Made by a program: the position numbers and the translations under genes. 57,612 nt of DNA from Bacteroides sp. CAG:545 (GTDB lineage: Bacteria > Bacteroidota > Bacteroidia > Bacteroidales > UBA932), in contig HF996007.1 in assembly GCA_000432515.1 (NCBI GenBank), positions 1-57,612 of the forward strand, read 5' to 3'. Below, one piece after another: positions 1 to 8,900 of this stretch; the stretch's first letter is position 1, and each line of letters opens with the position of its first letter. The notes below the pieces were generated by a model. The model searched no databases and had not been told where the DNA came from. It saw nothing but the letters and a program-made list of their open reading frames with translations.

Positions 1-160
1 ACGCGCCCGAAACGTGGGTAAGACGTTTCATATAGCTGATATACAATCACTTCAGCAAGCCATTTTTATCCATAAAAAGCATAGGAATGACATCTCAAAG
101 GTGTTGACCTCACCGTCAACAGGGCACCTAACCAATTATCTAACAATAAGATGAAGACTA
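1..160. other. Window edge with no assignable gene
   Basis: No gene can be assigned here. One plus-strand frame is open from the window edge to about base 151, but it has no recognisable motif and could be chance or the tail of a gene outside the window. Around 105-131 there is an interrupted inverted repeat (GTTGAC / GTCAAC with a six-base loop, flanked by GGTG / CACC) lying 3' of the minus-strand acetyltransferase gene. It could be a weak transcription end, but it has no T-tract. Confidence 0.3.
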
Positions 161-679
161 TTACTCTCCTTTATAGTAAACTTCCGAAACTTTCATGAAA
201 CCTCGTCTGATAAAAAAGTTGTGGGCATTGTGATTATTTTTTCCAGACTCCAGATAAACATCTTTCAGATTTCTGCTCTTGAACCAATCCTCGGCAGCAG
301 AAAACAAACGGCTGCCTACACCACGGCCGCGAGCCTCAGCATTGACAAGAATATCACATAAGACGCCGAATGGCGCTCCTCCGTCCGAATCGGTCTCCAG
401 AACACAGAATCCGAGCAGAGCTCCTGTGGAATCTTCAGCCTTATAGACAGCCATCCCTTCAGCGGTCATATGTTCCTCTATATAAGTAAGCCAAAGATGA
501 CGGGTATCGGCATCGAGCTGCGGAACGTACTCCTTACCGTTGAAAACCAGATGCCCTATTCCCATCTGCATCTCGCCATGTGAAATGTACTCGACATTCT
601 CCGACAGATGCGCATAAAACAGGTCCGCAAGAGCTTCCTTGTCGGAAACTGTCGCAGGCTTAATATGTATATCATTCAT
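161..679 (-). CDS. GNAT family N-acetyltransferase
   Basis: A 172-residue cytoplasmic protein of the GNAT fold, which moves an acetyl group from acetyl-CoA to an amine. The acetyl-CoA pyrophosphate-binding motif A is visible as ARGRGVGSRLF at about residues 116-126, followed by the helix AAEDWF and the typical late segment NNHNAHNFFIRRGF with the conserved Y/F-x-RRGF ending. The length fits a single-domain GNAT. The substrate cannot be told from sequence. The start lies 12 bases after the stop of the upstream hypothetical gene, so the two are probably co-transcribed, downstream of a serine hydrolase lipoprotein. Confidence 0.88.
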   Translation of the reverse strand: MNDIHIKPATVSDKEALADLFYAHLSENVEYISHGEMQMGIGHLVFNGKEYVPQLDADTRHLWLTYIEEHMTAEGMAVYKAEDSTGALLGFCVLETDSDGGAPFGVLCDILVNAEARGRGVGSRLFSAAEDWFKSRNLKDVYLESGKNNHNAHNFFIRRGFMKVSEVYYKGE

Positions 680-691
680 AACTTATTGACG

Positions 692-1627
692 CTAATATAA
701 TACTTCTTTAATTCGTGAAACGATGCTGCGGATTGTTTTGGAAATGACCAGAAGAATACCGAATATCGTAACACAGGCGACCACCATCACGACTACGGCC
801 GCCAGATGGCTGGACTGGATACCGAAATATGTAAGGAACGGCATCTCAGACTGCTGGAAGAAGAGCTCGAACGTGGATGCCACAGAGATAATGGCCAATA
901 TGAAGTTCAGCACAAAGTCGGATTTCATTGACTTGAAATCGCTCAGATTGTGCAGACTGCTGTCCACCATCGACATCATCTCATTCAGGCGGTCAAGGTC
1001 ATTGTCCAGATTCAGCCGCCTGGTGGTGCGGTCGAACATCACCTTATGCGAAGCGAACTTGGAATACTTCACCACGTCCAGCTGCAGCACCATCCTTGAC
1101 AGACGCATGCTGAGTTTGGCATTCTGGCCTATCAGATCCAATGACGAGGTACTGGAGGCAGACAATGTGGCATCAATAAGCACATCATTCGCACGTCCAA
1201 TCACGTATTTCTTGGCCAGAACCATCTGCAGGATAAGCAGATACTCCGGCCAGGACACATGATAACGCGCACGTTCCTTGAGATGCTCCGCCCAGTTCAC
1301 TCCCTTCTTTTCCACCGTTCCCGCGGTTTCCTGCCCATCTCCCCGACGCCCGTAAGTCCCGAGGACAATGCTCATATTGCTGTTGACCAGCACAAGGTCG
1401 TCCGTATCAATGGCAATGTTCTCGCCGCACACATCGTTATAAGCTTCCGCGTCCCTGTACGGCCATTCGCCCGGGTACAATGTCATAAGACCGATGAGTT
1501 CGGGCTTGTGGAAATCACGTATATGGCTGACTATCTGGGCTTCCGTCATCCTGTCAAGCCTGTCGTTGCTGAACAGGTCGGTTCCGTCAGGAAGCGGATG
1601 GCGGATATCCTCCCACAAGTCAACCAT
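692..1627 (-). CDS. Hypothetical membrane protein, C-terminal part of a frame-disrupted gene
   Basis: An unrecognised protein of 311 residues counted from the first ATG. It is mostly soluble and alpha-helical, with two hydrophobic segments near the C-terminus (about residues 238-258 and 272-297) and a short basic tail. This topology recalls CorA-like proteins, but no GMN signature is present. The same frame stays open for 46 codons upstream of the ATG, back to 1765, and contains no ATG, GTG or TTG. That frame meets the upstream hypothetical gene exactly at a run of five A, in the -1 frame. I infer that this is the C-terminal half of one gene of about 585 residues, interrupted by a single-base indel or a frameshift. 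Function unknown. Confidence 0.6.
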   Translation of the reverse strand: MVDLWEDIRHPLPDGTDLFSNDRLDRMTEAQIVSHIRDFHKPELIGLMTLYPGEWPYRDAEAYNDVCGENIAIDTDDLVLVNSNMSIVLGTYGRRGDGQETAGTVEKKGVNWAEHLKERARYHVSWPEYLLILQMVLAKKYVIGRANDVLIDATLSASSTSSLDLIGQNAKLSMRLSRMVLQLDVVKYSKFASHKVMFDRTTRRLNLDNDLDRLNEMMSMVDSSLHNLSDFKSMKSDFVLNFILAIISVASTFELFFQQSEMPFLTYFGIQSSHLAAVVVMVVACVTIFGILLVISKTIRSIVSRIKEVLY

Positions 1628-1761
1628 CGCGAAGCGGGAATCATTGACAATGCTTACCGGCGTGGTTTTCAGGGATTTACGGAACTTTGCCTTTTCCTCG
1701 CCAGTCAGAGACTTGCTGAGCCTGGTGCAGCATCTGTAGATAAAACGCTTGTACCTTACGG

Positions 1762-2448
1762 CTATTTTTCCCTCTCTCCGCTACCCATCGGCAGACACAC
1801 CCCTTCCTCCAGAGGGTCGCCAAATTCGCTGAAAAAGAGGTTCTCCACCTTGAAGTCCCCCTCAAGATTGATATTCGTACGCGAAGCTCCGTCCTCGCAG
1901 GACTCGCTCACATCGCGGCTCCAATATTCAGCCCCGAGCCAAGTCGAGAGCAATGCTATTATATGGTCAATGCCGACCGGCGCGGACAATGTCCCGGAAT
2001 GTCCGTTGAAAAGGAAGCGATAGGTGATGGATACGGTATTGCCGAAGAACAATGACATCTCAACATTGACATGACACTTGAGCAGCCTCGGCTCGATCTC
2101 ATCTTCTTCCGGCTCTATCGGCATTTCAAAGTCGAAGCCACGGAGAGAGAACCGCCTGACATTTTTCTCGTCAGGAGATTTCCCTTCATTGCGCAGGACA
2201 AATATCTGTTTTTCAATGCTTCTGCCCATCGGCACAATAGGAATGGCCAATGCATCTGCTTTTTCTTCGTAAACGAACTTGTCTTTATGGAAAACGTAAT
2301 CCTCGTCACCCGGCAGATGACGGACATAACAGTCCGGGAGCAAGAACTGGAGCTCCTGCTTTATACTGAACGTCTGGATAAAGACCGCGGAGAATCCCGG
2401 AATCTCAAGTCCGTGTCCGTCCCGGGAGCAGCAATAGTCGTAAGTCAT
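1762..2448 (-). CDS. Hypothetical protein, N-terminal part of a frame-disrupted gene
   Basis: A 228-residue protein with no signal peptide and no family that I recognise. It has an acidic stretch (PIEPEEDEIEP) near residues 115-125 and many aromatic residues. It ends at a TAG inside GAAAAATAG; reading one base back at the A5 run (1765-1769) continues into the frame of the downstream gene through 46 sense codons. The two parts therefore probably encode one protein of about 585 residues, soluble at the N-terminus with two membrane helices at the C-terminus. It starts 25 bases after the stop of the serine hydrolase gene, on the same strand. I cannot exclude a genuine two-gene arrangement or a sequencing error in the homopolymer. 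Confidence 0.6.
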   Translation of the reverse strand: MTYDYCCSRDGHGLEIPGFSAVFIQTFSIKQELQFLLPDCYVRHLPGDEDYVFHKDKFVYEEKADALAIPIVPMGRSIEKQIFVLRNEGKSPDEKNVRRFSLRGFDFEMPIEPEEDEIEPRLLKCHVNVEMSLFFGNTVSITYRFLFNGHSGTLSAPVGIDHIIALLSTWLGAEYWSRDVSESCEDGASRTNINLEGDFKVENLFFSEFGDPLEEGVCLPMGSGEREK

Positions 2449-2473
2449 CGGCTATCAATTAGTTTAAGGGAAA

Positions 2474-3703
2474 TTACTGGGTACGGCCTACGTAGGCGTC
2501 AGAGGAATTGTCGATTTCCCTGCTGAAGAAGCTCTCGGCTGCCTTCCCCATCGCTTCATTCCAGAAACGCGGACCGCCGGATTCCTGAACCACCCAGAGC
2601 CTGAGCTGTTTTTTATGCCAGTTCACGATACAATCCGTTCCCCAGGCACCGCCATGACCGAACCACGCATCATCATTGTCCTCTTTAGGTGCTGACAGTC
2701 CAAGTGAATAGCCACCCATATTTTCAGGACGGGTGCTGACCGCAAGAATGGACTTTACGGTTTCTTCCTTGAGAATACGTACCCCATTGTCTCCCACACC
2801 GAGATTCATGAGCATCTTATAGAACTTGAGCTGGTCATTGGCAGTAGTCCACAGGCCAGCACCGGCAGACGCGAAAACATGCGAATCATTGTACGGACGC
2901 TGTTCCCACGGATTCTCCTCAAGCCATTCGGCCGGTTCGCCGTCCTTGCCGGTGAACAGTTCTATCTTGCTGTCCAACTGCTTGTCCGTAGGCCAGAACC
3001 AGGTGTCCTTCATGCCAAGAGGGTCGAGGACAGTCTCTTTCAGATAGGTCTCCCATTTCATTCCGGTCACGGTTTCCACGACTGCGGCACCTATGTCAAT
3101 GCCGGTGTTCGAATACAGTTCCCTCGTTCCCGGCTCGAACATGATAGGCGATTCTGCGGCAATGGATGCCACCTGACGTATAGGCGCTCCGCCTGACCAG
3201 CCGCCTCCACGGACATCTCTGCGCTTGGCACTGCATTCGAATGGAAATCCGCCCGTATGGTTAAGGCACATCCTGACAGTCAGCACATTTTTCGCCTTGT
3301 GCAATGTCATTGTACTGTCTGTCTTTTCATCAAGCACCCAGAGCGTACTGAATTCCGGAAGATATTTGGAAACGGGATCGTCCAGAGAAATCTTGCCCTC
3401 TTCAACGAGCTTTGCAATGGTCACCCCGCAAAATCCCTTGGTCTGGGAGCACTGCATGAACACGTCATCCATAGTGATAGGGCGCTTCGTTCTCGGGTCC
3501 GCATAACCGATGCAGCAGGTCTCCTGTACACCATTATTATATAATACACTTATAGCACCCGGAAGCTGGCCGCTGTCCACAAACGGCTGGAGCGCTTCCT
3601 GCGCAAATGTCGTCCCTGATTCACGTACATTGACCTGGTCATGATTACATGCCGCGAAAACAAATACTGCGGCAACTGTCAGAATGCGATAAATTCTATT
3701 CAT
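2474..3703 (-). CDS. Serine hydrolase lipoprotein, beta-lactamase/class C PBP-like family
   Basis: A 409-residue secreted lipoprotein of the serine beta-lactamase-like fold (class C / EstB / DD-peptidase relatives). I choose the ATG at 3703 because it begins a clean lipoprotein signal (MNRIYRILTVAAVFVFAAC); the open frame extends further upstream without a plausible start context. The three active-site elements are visible: the nucleophile motif S-Q-T-K (SxxK), the Y-S-N motif (YxN) in ELYSNTGID, and HGGAWG in the place of the KTG box. HGG is usual for the esterase/peptidase-like members rather than true beta-lactamases. The substrate is unknown. A TAnnTTTG element lies about 65 bases upstream. 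Confidence 0.87.
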   Translation of the reverse strand: MNRIYRILTVAAVFVFAACNHDQVNVRESGTTFAQEALQPFVDSGQLPGAISVLYNNGVQETCCIGYADPRTKRPITMDDVFMQCSQTKGFCGVTIAKLVEEGKISLDDPVSKYLPEFSTLWVLDEKTDSTMTLHKAKNVLTVRMCLNHTGGFPFECSAKRRDVRGGGWSGGAPIRQVASIAAESPIMFEPGTRELYSNTGIDIGAAVVETVTGMKWETYLKETVLDPLGMKDTWFWPTDKQLDSKIELFTGKDGEPAEWLEENPWEQRPYNDSHVFASAGAGLWTTANDQLKFYKMLMNLGVGDNGVRILKEETVKSILAVSTRPENMGGYSLGLSAPKEDNDDAWFGHGGAWGTDCIVNWHKKQLRLWVVQESGGPRFWNEAMGKAAESFFSREIDNSSDAYVGRTQ

Positions 3704-3768
3704 CTTTTCAATAAAGTCTAGTGCTATCGTGTAACAATAATGCTTAAGCGTTATCTCTAACCAAACTA

Positions 3769-3776
3769 CAAATTTA
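3769..3776 (-). promoter_or_regulatory. Putative -7 element of the serine hydrolase gene
   Basis: TAAATTTG on the minus strand matches the Bacteroidota sigma-A -7 consensus TAnnTTTG. No good TTTG -33 partner is visible. The predicted leader is about 60 bases. Confidence 0.35.
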
Positions 3777-3820
3777 ACAATCCTCAGGAATCTTAAAAAT
3801 ATTTCCACACACATACATAA

Positions 3821-3855
3821 CAAAAAAAATCCCACTCCGAGAATACGGAGCGGGA
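3821..3855 (-). terminator. Rho-independent terminator after groL
   Basis: On the minus strand a ten-base stem (3846-3855 with 3830-3839, one G-T wobble) and a six-base loop are followed at once by eight T (3822-3829). It lies 40 bases after the groL stop and also separates groSL from the downstream serine hydrolase. Confidence 0.88.
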
Positions 3856-3894
3856 CCTGCAAGTAGCCGAAGCTACATTTATTTCAATGCGGGA

Positions 3895-5517
3895 TTACAT
3901 CATTCCGCCATCCGGCATAGCCGGAGCTGCCGGAGCCGGTTCAGGAATGTCTGCGATACCGCACTCGGTGGTAAGGAACATACCTGCAACAGAAGCGGCG
4001 TTCTCAAGAGCGACACGGCTTACCTTGGTAGGGTCAATGACACCTGCCTCGAACATGTTCACATATTCATCAGTACGGGCATTGTAACCGAAATCGCCTT
4101 TGCCTTCACGGATCTTCTGGATAATCACGCTACCGTCAACACCTGCATTGGCAGCAATCTGACGAAGCGGCTCTTCGATGGCACGGGCAACGATATGAAT
4201 ACCGGTAGTCTCGTCATCGTTTGCACCCTTGAGGTTCTTGAGAGCCTCAGCAGCACGGATGTAAGCTACACCGCCACCTGGAAGATAACCTTCCTCGACT
4301 GCTGCACGGGTTGCGTTCAATGCATCCTCGACACGGTCTTTCTTCTCTTTCATCTCTACCTCAGTGGTAGCGCCCACATAGAGGACTGCAACACCACCGG
4401 CGAGTTTGCCGAGACGCTCCTTAAGTTTCTCCTTGTCGTACTCAGAAGTAGAAGTAGCAATCTGCTTTCTGATAAGTTCGACACGCTCTGCGATATCTTC
4501 CTTGTTGCCAGCACCGCCTACGATAGTGGTATTCTCCTTGGTGACGGTGACTTTCTCTGCCTTACCGAGCATCTCAGGAGTTGTATTCTCGAGAGTGAAG
4601 CCTCTTTCCTCTGAAACGAGGGTGGCTCCTGTAAGGGTAGCGATATCCTGAAGCATCTCCTTACGACGGTCGCCGAATCCAGGAGCTTTGACAGCAGCAA
4701 CTTTGATAGTACCACGGAGCCTGTTCACTACCAATGTAGTAAGAGCCTCACCATCAACATCTTCCGCAATGATAAGAAGTGACTTGCCGTCTCTTGCGAT
4801 AGGCTCGAGAATAGGAAGCAAATCCTTCATTGAAGAAATCTTCTTGTCAGTGATAAGTATGTAAGGACTGTCAAGTTCTGCCGCCATCTTATCTGAATTG
4901 GTCGTGAAATATGGTGAAACATAACCTCTGTCGAACTGCATACCTTCTACGACCTTGACCTCGGTCTCAGTACCCTTTGCTTCCTCAACAGTGATGACGC
5001 CGTCTTTCTTTACCTTGGACATGGCATCAGCAATCAGTTTGCCGATGGTAGCATCATTGTTGGCAGAAACGGTACCTACCTGTTCTACCTTGGAGTAGTC
5101 GTCACCGACCTCCTGACTGTGGGCCTTAAGTTCAGCAACTACGGTAGCTACTGCCTTGTCGATACCTTTCTTGAGGTCCAGCGGGCTTGCACCTGCGGTC
5201 ACATTCTTCAAACCGACATTGATGATGGCCTGTGCGAGGACAGTAGCGGTAGTAGTACCGTCACCAGCCTGCTCATTGGTCTTGGAAGCGACCTCCTTGA
5301 CCATCTGCGCACCCATGTTGGCGAATCTGTCCTTAAGTTCCACTTCCTTTGCGACAGTAACACCGTCCTTGGTAATCTGTGGCGCACCGAACTTCTTGTC
5401 AATGACTACGTTACGTCCTTTAGGACCAAGCGTAACCTTTACTGCATCTGCAAGAGCGTCAACGCCCTGTTTCATCTTCGCGCGTACCTCAACGTCGAAT
5501 TTAATATCTTTAGCCAT
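3895..5517 (-). CDS. groL: Chaperonin GroEL (60 kDa)
   Basis: A 540-residue type I chaperonin that forms the double-ring ATP-driven folding chamber capped by GroES. Diagnostic segments are KVTLGPKGRNVV near residue 30, the nucleotide-binding DGTTTATVLAQ at about 86-96, and VKAPGFGDRRKEML near 270. The C-terminus is the usual Gly/Met tail, here short (PDGGMM). The length is normal. The start is 17 bases after the groS stop, so they form the standard two-gene operon, closed by a strong terminator. No CIRCE operator is seen upstream of groS. Confidence 0.98.
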   Translation of the reverse strand: MAKDIKFDVEVRAKMKQGVDALADAVKVTLGPKGRNVVIDKKFGAPQITKDGVTVAKEVELKDRFANMGAQMVKEVASKTNEQAGDGTTTATVLAQAIINVGLKNVTAGASPLDLKKGIDKAVATVVAELKAHSQEVGDDYSKVEQVGTVSANNDATIGKLIADAMSKVKKDGVITVEEAKGTETEVKVVEGMQFDRGYVSPYFTTNSDKMAAELDSPYILITDKKISSMKDLLPILEPIARDGKSLLIIAEDVDGEALTTLVVNRLRGTIKVAAVKAPGFGDRRKEMLQDIATLTGATLVSEERGFTLENTTPEMLGKAEKVTVTKENTTIVGGAGNKEDIAERVELIRKQIATSTSEYDKEKLKERLGKLAGGVAVLYVGATTEVEMKEKKDRVEDALNATRAAVEEGYLPGGGVAYIRAAEALKNLKGANDDETTGIHIVARAIEEPLRQIAANAGVDGSVIIQKIREGKGDFGYNARTDEYVNMFEAGVIDPTKVSRVALENAASVAGMFLTTECGIADIPEPAPAAPAMPDGGMM

Positions 5518-5534
5518 AATGTAATTCTCCTATA

Positions 5535-5801
5535 TTATAATATTGCCATAATGTCTGACTGACGTACAATCAGATATTTCTTGTCTTCAACAGTCACTTC
5601 CGTACCTGCATATTTTCCGTAAAGAACTTCATCACCCACTTTGACTTCCATAGGCTCGTCTTTCTTTCCGGGTCCGCAAGCTACAACTTTACCCTGCTGA
5701 GGTTTCTCTTTAGCTGTATCAGGAATATAAAGTCCTGCAGCTGTCTTGGTCTCGGCCTCTTTAGGCTCAAGTACCACTCTGTCTGCTAATGGTCTGATCA
5801 T
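5535..5801 (-). CDS. groS: Co-chaperonin GroES (10 kDa)
   Basis: An 88-residue co-chaperonin. The N-terminus IRPLADRVVLEPKEAETKTA and the mobile-loop region (TKTAAGLYIPDTAKEKP) are typical. It forms the heptameric lid of GroEL, encoded just downstream. The ATG at 5801 is fixed by homology to the family start. The 197 bases upstream, shared with the divergent alpha-2-macroglobulin gene, hold a possible sigma-54-like site but no perfect TAnnTTTG element on this strand. Confidence 0.98.
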   Translation of the reverse strand: MIRPLADRVVLEPKEAETKTAAGLYIPDTAKEKPQQGKVVACGPGKKDEPMEVKVGDEVLYGKYAGTEVTVEDKKYLIVRQSDIMAIL

Positions 5802-5860
5802 AATTCTATATTTTTAATGTTTTTGTCAATCTTGTTCCGCTCGGGAACCTGACATCTGTA

Positions 5861-5877
5861 ATTCAACTGACGTGCCA
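5861..5877 (-). promoter_or_regulatory. Possible sigma-54-like promoter of groSL
   Basis: On the minus strand TGGCACG-TCAG-TTGAA matches the sigma-54 -24/-12 consensus TGGCACRNNNNTTGCW at all but the C of TTGC, with correct spacing. It lies about 60 bases before the groS ATG. The match is visible; its use by RpoN is inference, and no activator gene lies nearby. Confidence 0.3.
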
Positions 5878-5998
5878 CAACCGGAATCGTGACATTTTGG
5901 CATACAAACTGACAAACTACCCGAAACAGGTAGTGCAGATTCCAAAATAAATCCATACCTTTACGTATTGGACAATAATTACTTAAACACTTTTGCGT

Positions 5999-8900
5999 AT
6001 GCACGGTAACCACATTTTGCGAAAAATCTTCGCTACGATAATACCAGCATTGACAATTATAGGATGCGGCACTCAGCAGAGCGCTCCGGACAGCGGATTC
6101 GCGCAATATATTGAAGCCTATACGGGCGGCATTGTCAATGGGGGCAGCAACATTGTCATAGAACTTGTCTCTCCGGCAGAAGGGCTGGGCGGGACAGAAA
6201 GTGAGCTGAACAGCAGCGCAAAAGACCTTTTCAAGTTCTCTCCGTCGATAAAGGGCACAGCCAAATGGAGAGGATCGCAGAGGGTGGAATTCATTCCGGA
6301 AGACGGGGAACTGAAACCAGGCAAGAGATATGACTGCACATTCTATCTTTCCAAGGTAGCCTCCACCGACAGCGAGCACAAGAATTTCAAGTTCAGTTTC
6401 ACGACTGCCCCGAAGCAGGCCTCTCTGCAGAAAACCGCGATGAGCATCAAGGCGGACGACAAAGGCAATGCAATCGTGACAGGAACATTGACCCTGAGCG
6501 AAGACGTGGAGGTCAGCGAGCCTGCATCGCTGCTGGAATTCGGATGGAACGAGGACGGGGCGGCTTTCGAGGTCAATGCCGCAGATGCCCGCAGGTTCAC
6601 CTTCACCGCATCAGGACTGAAGCGCGGAAGTGAAGACAAGACATTGACAGTCAGGTTCAAACCTGGCAGGACAGGGTTTGCCGAATGTAGTGAACTGAAA
6701 GTCTGCATACCTTCGACCGACTCGTTCAGAGTACTCGACACCGAACAGTCAGACGGTGAGGACAAATACATATATGTAACATTCTCCCAGCCGCTCAGCC
6801 AGGGCCAGGACCTGAGGGGACTTGTATCATTGACCAGCTACGGAAGCAGCAGCGGACTCCGCAGCACGATGAGCATGGCCGACAACCGTATCAAGATCTA
6901 CTATGAATCCGACGACGAAGCCCAGATGCAGCTGGATATAGACAAGGGTGTGAGGGATATTGACGGCAACAGGCTTGGAGAAAACTGGATGAAGACATTG
7001 GCGACATCCACCCCTGCTCCGCATGCAGGATTTCTCTCTAACGGAAACATCCTGCCTGACACCAGGAATCTGGTCATACCTTTCCATGCCCAGAATCTCA
7101 GGGCAGTGGATGTCAGTATCCTGGAGATCTATCCGAAGAATATCCCTATGTTCCTACAGGACAACGATTTAAGCGGAGACAACAGTCTGCGCAGAGCGGG
7201 AAGACTGGTATATAAGAATACGCTTATGCTGGATTCCGATCCGTCCAAGGACCTTACCAGGAACAATGTCTTTACGGTGGACCTGTCAGGGCTTTTCAAC
7301 AAGGAGCCGGGTGCGATATACAGGATGAAGATATCCTTCAGACAGGAATACTACCTCTACAGCAATGCTGCAGGAAGCCTCGGCGGAGACAATCTGATAA
7401 GTCTTTCTTCCGGGCAGATGAGTGAGGAAGACGAGGCCGTCTGGGATGAGCCTTATCCGTATTATTATGATGGAAATTACGACTGGAGCAGATACAACTG
7501 GAGAGACCGCAACAATCCGCGTACTCCTTCATATTATATGAATTACAGTTTCCCTTCACGGAATTTCCAGGTCTCAAATTTAGGTGTCATCACCAAATAC
7601 GCTCCTGACAGCAAGACAGCCGGACAGGTTTGGGTGGCAGTCAGCGACCTGATTTCCGCAGAGCCGGTTTCAGGAGCCGAAATCAAGATTCTGAACTACC
7701 AGCTTCAGGAAATCGGAAGCGGAAAGAGCGATTCCAACGGTGCTGAAATGGTGAAACTCACCGGCAGGCCGTTCCTCGCAGTCGTGTCCAAAGGCAATTC
7801 CACGACTTATCTGAAAGTTACCGAGGGCAATGAAAAGTCTCTCAGCAGATTCGATACCGGAGGGGAAATCCTGCAGAAAGGAATGAAGGGCTTCATCTAC
7901 GGCGAACGTGGAGTCTGGCGTCCTGGGGACACGCTCCACCTGACGATGATTCTGCACAGTGATGAAAAAGTCCCTGACACGCATCCTGCTATAATGGACA
8001 TCTATACGCCTCAGGGCCAGTTCTTTACCAGAAAAGTTTGCAGGAAAGCGGAAAACGGGTTCTACACATTTACCGTGCCGACAGTCGCTGACAGCCCGAC
8101 AGGCCTGTGGAACGCTTACGTGAAGATAGGCGGCGCCACGTTCCACAAGTCGCTCAGGATCGAGGCCATCAAGCCCAACAGGCTCAAGGTCAATGTCGAT
8201 CTGGGTACCGAGATGCTGAAGAGCGGTTCTTATGTCAATGTCAAGGTAGGGTCTAACTGGAATGTCAAGGTAGCGTCCAACTGGCTTACCGGACCGGCAG
8301 CAGCTTCGCTTCCGGCAAAAGTGTCAATGACATTGAAACCGGGACAGAGTTCATTCAAAGGACTGGAAGGGTACAGATTCATTGACCCGGCAAGCAGTTT
8401 CGAATCCTACAGCAAGGATCTTCTCGATGTGCGCCTGAACCAGGATGGCAAGGCACAGTCCTCTGTAACGCTCCCACGTGTGCAGAACGCACCTGGAATG
8501 CTGACAGCCAATATCTTATGCAGCGTGATGGAAGACGGAGGAGATGAGAGTTACACGACATTGACAATGCCTTATTCTCCTTATTCCGCATATGTCGGAG
8601 CGAAACTTCCTTCCGACGGCGATTATCTGGAGACCGGCAAGACACACAATATTCCGGTGGCAGTGGTGGACTGCAACGGCAGACGCGTGAGCGGACACAC
8701 CATCGAATGGAGAATCTTCAAACTGAAATGGAGCTGGTGGTGGGAAAGCCGCAGAGACCCGCTTGATTCCTATATCAATGCATCGGCGGCGTCCGCTTTC
8801 AGTTCCGGCCGCACTACTTCAGGAAGCGGGGACATCAATATCCCGTTCTCCGCAAATGATGACCAGTGGGGAAGGTATCTCATCTATATCAAGGACATTG

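Noticed and set aside
105..131. Small inverted repeat as terminator of the acetyltransferase gene
   Set aside because: The stem is only six bases with an interrupted extension and lacks a T-tract; kept only as a remark.
1765..1770. Programmed -1 frameshift as the sole explanation for the split hypothetical gene
   Set aside because: The codons before the stop (AGG GAA AAA TAG) do not form a standard X-XXY-YYZ slippery heptamer and no clear downstream structure was found; an indel or sequencing error is at least as likely, so it is reported only as a split gene.
723..2526. Several long plus-strand open frames opposite the hypothetical and acetyltransferase genes
   Set aside because: They lie antisense to better-supported minus-strand genes, have Arg/Ser/Ile-rich low-information sequences, and show no domain or signal.
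3704..3862. N-terminal extension of the serine hydrolase from 3862
   Set aside because: It would run into the groL terminator and bury a clean lipoprotein signal 53 residues inside the protein.
5798..6379. Minus-strand frame of 193 codons across the groS upstream region
   Set aside because: It covers the intergenic promoter region and the antisense of the macroglobulin signal peptide; no conserved motif.
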